This document shows, in pieces, positions 57,226-64,000 of a stretch of DNA of 64,000 bases (its first letter is position 1; the number at the start of each line of letters is the position of its first letter). Under the pieces are notes generated by a model. That model saw nothing but the letters and a program-made list of their open reading frames with translations. It was not told the DNA's origin and made no database searches. The stretch lies in contig CM051455.1 of the NCBI GenBank assembly GCA_028274465.1, forward strand, positions 125,089,462-125,153,461, written 5' to 3'. A program made the position numbers and the translations under genes. Source of the stretch: Plantago ovata. Taxonomy: Eukaryota > Streptophyta > Magnoliopsida > Lamiales > Plantaginaceae.

Positions 57226-58506
57226 TGATGACAGTGTTTTTTACACTATCATTCGAGTCTTTTTTCACCAATTTAGCTATCCTCTTGCATGCATTTTAGT
57301 GCATTTTGTTAGAATAGTGTCACGTTTCCATTTCTTTTGCTCTTTTCAGGTTTTAGGTGGAAATCGCATTTTTGGATGTCATTCATGACGAAACAATGAT
57401 GTTTTGGTGCAACGCGATCACCCGTGGTGTGTCAAGGAGTACCGGGACGAGTTTCAAGGCCAAGAGATCAAGTTTCGGAGCTCAAAACCGTGCAAGGGGC
57501 CGAATTCGAGGATCCAAAGGAGGAATTCCGCACGGGCCGCGTTCTGCCCGTGCGGGGCGCACCGCCGCGTACGGGGCGGTGCGCCGCGGAGCTTCCGACA
57601 GCTCTATATATATATCCCAAAATCTGCGAATTTTCATATCTTTTTTTCATATTTTTCCAGACATAAACCCTAGAGCTTGTTCTGGGGATATTTTCTCTTA
57701 CAATCTTTGTAACTTAGCGAATTTGGAGCTAGAAGAGAGATTTGGACACCGTTTTATCTCACCTTGCTAGATCTTTGTGAGGTTTAGCCATTCACCGGAG
57801 ATTGACAACCTTTGGTGGTAACCTTGTATATCACAATTCTGCTATTTATCTTTCAATTAAACATGTTTTCTTTCATTATTGCTTCGATTATGATTGTTTA
57901 TCGTGTTATTGATATGAGTAGTTAAGCATCTAGTTGGTGATAGTATGTGAATTCGTAGCTAGGGTTCGTATTATGCATGATTGAGTTTCTGAGTCTTTTA
58001 CTTGTTTAATTATCTTAATTTGATTCTTTGATCCGACTAATCCATATATCTTCGTAGAAAAGTGTTAGAAACACTAGGACAATTCAAGATCATCGATTCA
58101 ATTATATATAATTTGCAAGTATTGCTTGAACTAAGACTGACAACCTTAGCCAAGTATTTGTATAGATAGGAAGCTTTCAAAATACACGTCTACAAATCTG
58201 TCTTTGGTGTTTGTAAATCGAATTACTTTTAAGGCAGTACGAGTTGCACTTTCATGCATAATTAGAACTTGATGCTTAGAACGAGCATATTATCACCAGC
58301 TTTCTCCATATGTTGTTAAGTTAAGTTAGAGATAAATTTGTTTTCTGAAATCATATATAGTTATTTAGTTAAAGATAGTTTAGTCCCTAGAAATCGACAC
58401 TCGAGGTCATCTTACCTCTGCACTACGTGTTTTGTGTAGTTGTGAGTTGCCATTTGGCTTAAAACAAATTTATTTGATTGTTCGAGTCTGACAATCTCGT
58501 TCATCA
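57226..58506 (+). repeat. 3' LTR of subfamily C
   Basis: 1281 bases, TGATGACAG to CGTTCATCA. Two palindromic units (57548-57592) upstream of CTATATATATAT (57604-57615). Confidence 0.93.
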
Positions 58507-59464
58507 AGTACCGAGGACCTCAAGGGGATTGCCCAAGAGTCACGGTTCACCGTCTGAACGTCGATCTGTCAATCACCCATATTCGAGAAAAGCGAAGAGA
58601 CTTCAGTGCGGAAGACAATGCCATCATTGAGGCAGAAGTGCAAAGATTGCTTAAGGCTGGTCATATCAAAGAAGTGAGATACTCCGACTGGGTTTGCAAT
58701 GTAGTCCTCGTAGAAAAGGGACCCGACAAGTGGAGGATGTGCAACAACTTCACAAGACTCAACAAGTTTTTCCTGAAGGATCCCTACCCACTTCCCCGGA
58801 TCGACCAACTGGTCGATTCCACAGCAGGATGTGCCCTCTTGAGTTTCATGGATGCATACCAAGGATTCTACCAAGTCAAAATGGCCAAAGATGATGTGCC
58901 AAAGACCGCCTACTTTGCAAATGGAAATGTGTATTGCTTCAACGTGATGCCTTTCGGTCTCAAAAACGCCGGAGCAACCTACCAAAGGTTGGTTAACAAA
59001 ATGTTCAAGGAAGAACTCGGAAAAATGATGGAAGTATATGTCGATGATATGCTAGTCAAGAGCAAGATCGAGGAGCAACACGTAGGATACCTGGCAAAAT
59101 GCTTCTCTATTTTGAGGAAGTATGGCATGAATCTCAATCCGGCGAAATGTACCTTTGGAGTCAAAGGTGGGAAGTTCCTCGGTTACATGGTAACAGAAAG
59201 AGGAATAGAAGCAAACCCCAAGAAAATCAAGGCTATCCTCGATCTGCCTCATCCCCAAACCATCAATGAGGTACAACAGTTGGTGGGAAAGTCTATCACG
59301 TTGAGTAGATTCATCTCGAGATCCGCCGAGAAGAACCTTTCGTTCTTCAAAGTTTTGAGAAAGAGCAACCACTTCGAATGGACAAAAGAATGCGAGGAAG
59401 CCTTTGAGAAGCTCAAAGAGTATCTACTCTCCCCTCCACTTTTGTCAAAACCCACCTGGCAATA
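58507..59464 (+). pseudogene. pol: Tat-lineage reverse transcriptase
   Basis: After the insertion, STEDLKGIAQES and a frameshift near 58550 lead to HRLNVDLS, then the long frame from 58638: SDWVCNVVLVEKGPDKWRMC, YPLPRIDQLVDSTAG, SFMDAYQGFYQVKM, FGLKNAGATYQRL and the catalytic VYVDDMLVKSK, then LNPAKCTFGVKGGKFLGYMV and EWTKECEEAFEKLK. It breaks by a frameshift at the RNase H boundary near 59463. Motifs and order are those of Tat RT. Confidence 0.92.
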
Positions 59465-59877
59465 ACGGGGGAAGCCATTAGCTCGGTCTTGGTGCGAATC
59501 CAAGGAAACGACCACTTGCCCATCTACTACTTAAGCAAGGTACTTGCTGGATTCGAAACACGCTACATGGATATCGAGAGGCTATCCTTCGCTCTTGTCT
59601 ATACGGCGAGGAGATGGAAGCCTTACTTTGGAGCTCATAAGGTTGTGGTCCTGACGAAGCAACCTCTCAAGCAAGTCCTCGGAAAGCCTGAAAACTCGGG
59701 AAGGCTAGCAAGATGGGCAATCGAGTTGAGCGAATACGACATTGACTATCAAGCACCTCTAGCCAAAAAAGCCCAAGTCATTGCCGACTTCCTCGTAGAG
59801 TATCCCTCTAAGGAAGTGTCAGAGGAAAACCCTCCAGAAAGCCAAAATGTCATGATGATGGTCGAGGAGCGACCATG
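59465..59877 (+). pseudogene. pol: Tat-lineage RNase H (retroviral-type position)
   Basis: Frame 59489-59878: PIYYLSKVLAGFETRYMDIE, LSFALVYTARRWKPYF, VVLTKQPLKQVLGKP and GRLARWAIELSEYDIDYQ. This is the gypsy RNase H that directly follows RT. Frame broken at its start by a shift near 59463 and ended by a TGA at 59876-59878. Confidence 0.88.
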
Positions 59878-60551
59878 ACAGAATGAGGCAATGCAAGCTC
59901 TAGAAGATGCTCTGAAAGAACTCAAAGAGTTGTCACAGAAAAAAATAAAAAGGCATGAAGTGTTCCTAGCACAAACAAATCAAGGAGCCTAAGGGTATGG
60001 AGAGCGTCTCTTCAAAACCCAAAGAGCTTACCGACCATGGGGATGTTTGGATTCTTCACGTTGATGGATCTTCCTCGGGAAAAAATGGCGCGATAGGAAT
60101 ATACTTCAAAAGTCCTAGAGGAGCAGAGCTCGAGTACGCTGTTACTCTAAGCTTTCCGGTCTCCAACAATGAAGCTGAGTACGAAGCTATCCTCATCGCT
60201 CTACGTATGGCAAAAGCACTAGAAGTGAAGAAGCTCCATCTCTTCACTGACTCTCAATTGGCAGAGAAGCAAATATCGGGAAAGTTCAAAACCAAGAAAG
60301 ACTCACTGGCCGAGTACAAAAGCGCCATCACGGAGGAAATCCAAAATTTTGAAAGTTGTGAGATTGAGAAGTTCTCGAGAGATCTCAATCAAAGAGCAGA
60401 TGCTCTATCAAAATACGCTTCAGCTTCCGGAGGAGTGGATACCCGGAATGTGATACTTATGAGAATCAATGCATCATCCCTATGGTCATCAAAGCCAAAT
60501 ATCTTGGCCATTGACACTCAACCAAGTTGGATGCAGGGGATCGCTACCTAA
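59878..60551 (+). pseudogene. pol: Second, archaeal-type RNase H
   Basis: After a variable linker, the frame from 59997 has WILHVDGSSSGKNGAIGIY (first catalytic Asp), NNEAEYEAILIALRMAKAL (Glu), LHLFTDSQLAEKQISG (Asp) and FSRDLNQRADALSKYAS (last Asp region). A second RNase H of this type after the first is diagnostic of the Tat lineage (Tat/Ogre/Retand). Ends in a stop at 60549-60551. Confidence 0.9.
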
Positions 60552-61746
60552 CTCATGCACGGTAGCCTTCCTCGTGATAAAGCTGAAGCACGAAGAGTCA
60601 AAGAAAAAGCGGGCCGCTACATCATACAAGGAGACCACTTGTACAAGAGATCCTTTACGCGAGTCTACTTGAGATGTGTCGCTGAGCAAGAAGGGCAAAA
60701 TGTTTTGGGAGAAATGCACCAAGGAAGTTGCGGGGACCATGCCGGAGGAAGAACCCTCGCGCAAACATTTATTCGCCAGGGCTACTACTGGCCAACTGTT
60801 CGTGAAGATGCTGCTCGATTCGTAAATGCAAGGAGTGTCAATTGCACACCAATCTAATCAATGTCCCGACGAAGCCCCTCATGCCCATTTCCATCACTTG
60901 CCGTTTTGATATTTGGGGAATCGACATAGTCGGTCCTTTCCCAAGAGGCACGAGGAAAAAGAAATTCATCATTGTCGCGGTTGAATACTTTAGCAAATGG
61001 GCGGAGGTTGAGGCAGTGTCTACTATCACCGAACAAAGAGTGATGAACTTTGTATGGAGAAACATCGTGTGTCGATTCGGCTTACCTGGAGTCCTCATCT
61101 CCGATAATGGTTCTCAATTCTGCAGCCATAGGTTCAACGAAAGGTGCAAGAAAATGAAGATTGAGAGGAGGTACACCTCAGTAGGACATCCTCAATCCAA
61201 TGGGCAGACCGAAGCCGTCAACAAGATCCTCGTCAACAACTTGCAAAAGCGATTTGCTACCAACAAGGATTGGGTCGACGAGCTTGATGGAGTGGTATGG
61301 GCATACCGCACAACTTCAAAGATAGCTACAAGGGAAACTCCCTTCTCTCTAGTTTATGGTTCCGAATCGGTCATACCAGCAGTAGTGGCTGTAGAAACCC
61401 TTAGGATCCAAGGGTATCAACCCGAAGACAATCATACCGAGAGGCTGTTCGACCTAGAGACGCTGGATGAAGCGAGAAGCACTGCTTTGGCCAACATCCT
61501 AAGGTACCAAGCGTTGATCGCGAGAACCTACAACAAAGGTGTGAAAGAGAGAGACTACCAAGTAGGAGACCTAGTACTCCAAAGAGCGGACATCCTGAGC
61601 AAAGTTGGAAAGATGCAACCCAACTAGGAAGGCCCCTATAAGATAGTTGAAGCAAGTTCCAATGGAAGCTACCGTCTCCAAGACATGGAGGGAAGAGTGT
61701 TGAAGAACCCGTGGAATACCTCCAACCTCCAGAGGTTCTATGCCTA
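60552..61746 (+). pseudogene. pol: Tat-lineage integrase
   Basis: Zinc-binding N-terminus EMHQGSCGDHAGG and QGYYWPTVREDAARF (60555-60830), then a one-base frameshift just before the Cys pair (CKEC in the other frame). The core frame 60842-61627 has FDIWGIDIVGPFPRG (Asp), GVLISDNGSQFCSHRF (Asp) and VGHPQSNGQTEAVNKIL (Glu), then TPFSLVYGSESVIP and DYQVGDLVLQR. A TAG (61627) replaces a codon before EGPYKIVE; the terminal YRLQDMEGRVLKNPWN reads to the stop at 61744-61746. No chromodomain. Confidence 0.92.
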
Positions 61747-61836
61747 AGTTGTTTGAGAAACAAGCTTTTTGAAGAGCTCCTATGAAAGGCCCCAAATCTC
61801 GGATCGAGAGGGATTCCTCACAAGCTTGTGTGAGAG
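61747..61836 (+). other. Remnant 3' end of Tat element
   Basis: Short AT/GC-balanced noncoding stretch after the integrase stop, ending in GAGAG next to the Sirevirus LTR. No polypurine tract or LTR of the Tat element remains. Confidence 0.6.
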
Positions 61837-63434
61837 TGTTGGTCCCTTTAAACAACAAGAAAAGACTAGGGGGGGGGGGTGAATAGTCTTTTCAAACTTT
61901 CGTCGTTTAAAACTTTCTCAGCAAGTGATTATTACTTCACAGCAATGAGTTTGCTGATACTTAATTTTCTCACCAAGCGTAAGTTACTTTTTAGTAACTA
62001 AGTTTGCTGATACTTAAAATCAGAGAGCAGAAGTCTTTGATACAATAAGTGCTTCTTTCAGCAAATAAAGGTTTCAGCAAGCGATGTGAGTGACTGTGTA
62101 CAGAAATATATGATTTGCTGAAAACTAAATACAGTAAGTAAATCACACAAACACTTTTATAGTGGTATCTGAGAGTGGCGTAATCTCTCAACTAATCCAC
62201 TTTGTCCTTTCTAGGACTGAATCCACTAAGATAAGATTGAGGTTCCTTACAACACCAATCTAGAGCGATTCAAACAGAAACCAAAGCACACTTGCTTCGT
62301 CTCCAACCTAATCTAGAGAATGCAACCTTGTTCTCCACCAAACTTGGTACTTTTAATCAGCAAAACTATGCTCGATTAAGTTCCCCCTGAATATCACGCC
62401 TGAAAGGGTTTATTTTCAGTTAGAGAGGTTTGGGATGAGATAACTTAATTATAACTTATTCAGTTACAACAAGTAATCTAAGAAACAAAACGTTGAGTAC
62501 TTTGCAGTAAACAAGTTTGATTGTTTCTGGTGTCAAGACTTGTTCTTGTTCGAAAGAAAGAAAGAACACTTAACTTATTTCTTAGCTGTGTAAGTTCTAC
62601 TTCTTCATAAGTAGCTTTTTCAAACTTTAAGTCTTGGAACGGATCAATAGCAGTAAGAGTATTGAAGGTATGTGAGTTTAAGCACAAGTGAGAGTTTGAT
62701 CACGTTGTTGACACACTTCAACTCTTTGCCGGATGACCTCTATTTATAGTGAAAATAAGGAGTCGTTTGAATTTTAAATTTCAAGGCTTTTGATCCTTAA
62801 AATGTCACTATCTTGCTTTTGTACTTTCAGCAGCGTCCTTGTTTGTCTTCTAGTCTTCATGTCCTTCGCGTGCGAGCTTTGCATTTAATGCTTATTTGAA
62901 TAGAATTCAAACAGTAACATTGGAGCGCAAATACAAGTACTTTCAGCAAGAGGTCACATATGTTCCATCAGCAAGTGGTCAGTCTCAGTTTCAGCAAGCA
63001 CAACCTACTATGTCTTTCACATTTTCACTTATGCAATGTTGTTGCTGAAGTTTCCACTTTCTGAGCAACATGTGCCTTTGTAGATACCAGTCTTCAGAAA
63101 TCTTCTAGTCTTCAGATCTTCGAATTCTTCAAGTCTTCAGATCTTCAAAATCTTCAAGATTCTGAGCGGTTCTAAATGCTTCAATAGTTTGTTTGTAAAA
63201 ACAAAGTACATCGTCAGCAAATGCTTCAATAGGTTATTTTCTTTTCAGAAAATAAGATACATCATAAGCTTAAAAACCAACCTATCTAGCACCTAATCTA
63301 AGTCTTCAGCAAACGTTCCTCTTTTACAATGTCCTTAAAATTCTAAATTCCTATGGACCTTAAGAGTACTAGTTACTGGACTTTCCTTAGTTTAGCATGG
63401 TTAATTGCTCATCAAAATTACAAGTTTCCTAACA
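61837..63434 (-). repeat. Second Sirevirus LTR (3' LTR)
   Basis: 1598 bases, nearly identical to 37058-38633, with a tandem duplication of about 27 bases near 63106-63150 (CTTCAGATCTTC twice). TATA (sense CTATAAATAG) at 62740-62749; G run near 61869. The polypurine tract on its right identifies a 3' LTR of a minus-strand element. Confidence 0.92.
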
Positions 63435-63450
63435 AATTTTCCCCTTTTTG
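63435..63450 (-). other. Polypurine tract of second Sirevirus
   Basis: CAAAAAGGGGAAAATT on the minus strand, directly before the LTR start TGTTAGG. Confidence 0.85.
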
Positions 63451-63487
63451 ATGTTAGCAATCCATAGCTAAATTAATTGTTACCTTC
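63451..63487 (-). other. Sirevirus remnant at a chimeric junction
   Basis: About 37 bases upstream of the polypurine tract in sense remain before the sequence switches to copia integrase near 63488. The rest of the Sirevirus body is missing on this side. Confidence 0.65.
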
Positions 63488-64000
63488 AAGTAGTCGATAA
63501 ATTCTTCACTAAGGTATTCACCTCCTCGATCTGATCGAAGAGTGACTATCCTTAGGTTCAATTCATTCTCAACCTCATTCCCAAACTCCTTGAATTTCCC
63601 AAAGGTCTCGGATTTATTCTTCATAAGATAAATATATCCATACCTTGAGAAATCGTTAGTAAAGGTAACGAAGTAAGGATAACCCCCACGCGTATGGACT
63701 TTAAAAGGTCCACATACATCGGTATGTATGAGCTCTAAGCAGCGAGTGGCACGAACACCTTGTCCAACAAAAGGTTTGTTCGTCATCTTAACCTTAACAC
63801 ATGATTCGCATGTACCATATGATTCAAAATCAAATGGTTCTAAGTAGTCCAACTTCCTTAGTCTTTGAATCCGTGTTTCATTGATATGGCCTAGCCGACA
63901 ATGCCATAAATAAGATGGATTATTCTTCCTACTTGAAGACGGTTGTTTGTTATGTATTTGAAATAAAGATAGACTACTTTGCAAAATATATAAACCATTC
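63488..64000 (-). pseudogene. pol: Copia integrase fragment
   Basis: Minus-strand match to 9285-9800: LWHCRLGHINETRIQRLRKL, CESCVKVKM, ELIHTDVCGPF, TFTNDFSRYGYIYL (Asn for the catalytic-region Asp) and RGGEYLSEEFIDYL, then foreign sequence. Same copia family as 3427-14613 but a separate copy; its frame is open here. Continues beyond the window. Confidence 0.88.

Larger units (their letters stand above)
49516..58506 (+). mobile_element. Athila-like element, subfamily C
   Basis: 8991-base plus-strand element with perfect target duplication AGTAC (49511-49515 and 58507-58511). 5' LTR 49516-50777, primer site 50780, gag-protease 50970-52681, a minus-strand LTR fragment (52683 to about 55123), a 70-bp repeat array, conserved tail, polypurine tract and 3' LTR 57226-58506. 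No pol and no recognisable ORF2. Confidence 0.92.
45561..61836 (+). mobile_element. Tat-lineage Ty3/gypsy element, LTRs missing
   Basis: Plus-strand coding remains of a Tat-lineage element: gag, protease, RT, RNase H, second (archaeal-type) RNase H and integrase, the last ending at 61746. No LTR, primer site or polypurine tract is found at either end; the left end merges into the palindromic spacer and the right end stops at a Sirevirus LTR. Interrupted by the solo LTR 45992-47270 and the element 49516-58506, both with perfect target duplications. Dual RNase H without a chromodomain is the Tat hallmark. Confidence 0.87.

Overview
The window is plant nuclear heterochromatin made almost entirely of nested, decayed LTR retrotransposons. 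I found no host gene, tRNA, rRNA or CRISPR array. The element families (Sirevirus-type and other Ty1/copia, Athila-like and Tat-like Ty3/gypsy, primed by initiator-Met or Asp tRNA) show an angiosperm; the species cannot be told. Coding regions are broken by stops, frameshifts and insertions, so the annotation is of relics.

Layout. (1) 1-38633 is most of a minus-strand Sirevirus-type copia element. Its 5' LTR is 37058-38633, gag-pol is 36945-31132, and a very long extra 3' ORF runs from 30226 to beyond base 1. Two elements sit in that ORF: a plus-strand Athila-like gag-protease element (22571-28531, target duplication CTCAG) and a minus-strand Athila-like element (274-20250, target ACATC). The second is split by a minus-strand copia element (3427-14613), whose reverse transcriptase is in turn split by a solo Athila-like LTR (6317-7594, target CTCTC). 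(2) The Sirevirus is itself inside a plus-strand Athila-like element, of which 38634-44939 remains here. That gives five layers. (3) 44940-45560 is AT-rich, purine-rich and palindromic DNA. (4) 45561-61836 is an LTR-less plus-strand Tat-lineage gypsy element with gag, protease, RT, RNase H, a second RNase H and integrase. It is interrupted by a solo LTR (45992-47270, target GGTGG) and by a third Athila-like subfamily (49516-58506, target AGTAC), which holds a minus-strand LTR fragment. (5) 61837-63450 is a second Sirevirus 3' LTR plus polypurine tract, joined abruptly to a copia integrase fragment (63488-64000).

The Athila-like elements are the most unusual part. They encode only Gag and a DTGS protease, and in one subfamily a second ORF behind a GT-AG intron; none shows RT, RNase H or integrase. 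They would need enzymes from an autonomous partner. They share a tRNA-Asp primer site, a pair of conserved hairpins around a purine tract, and arrays of GGGGCGA-type palindromes. The palindromes lie just upstream of the LTR TATA box and, in two subfamilies, again inside the element, with the motif variant matched within each subfamily. Two further RNA-level signals stand out: four covarying hairpins with an invariant 7-base loop in the copia leader, and an element-wide TCAGCAA/TTGCTGA heptamer in the Sirevirus.
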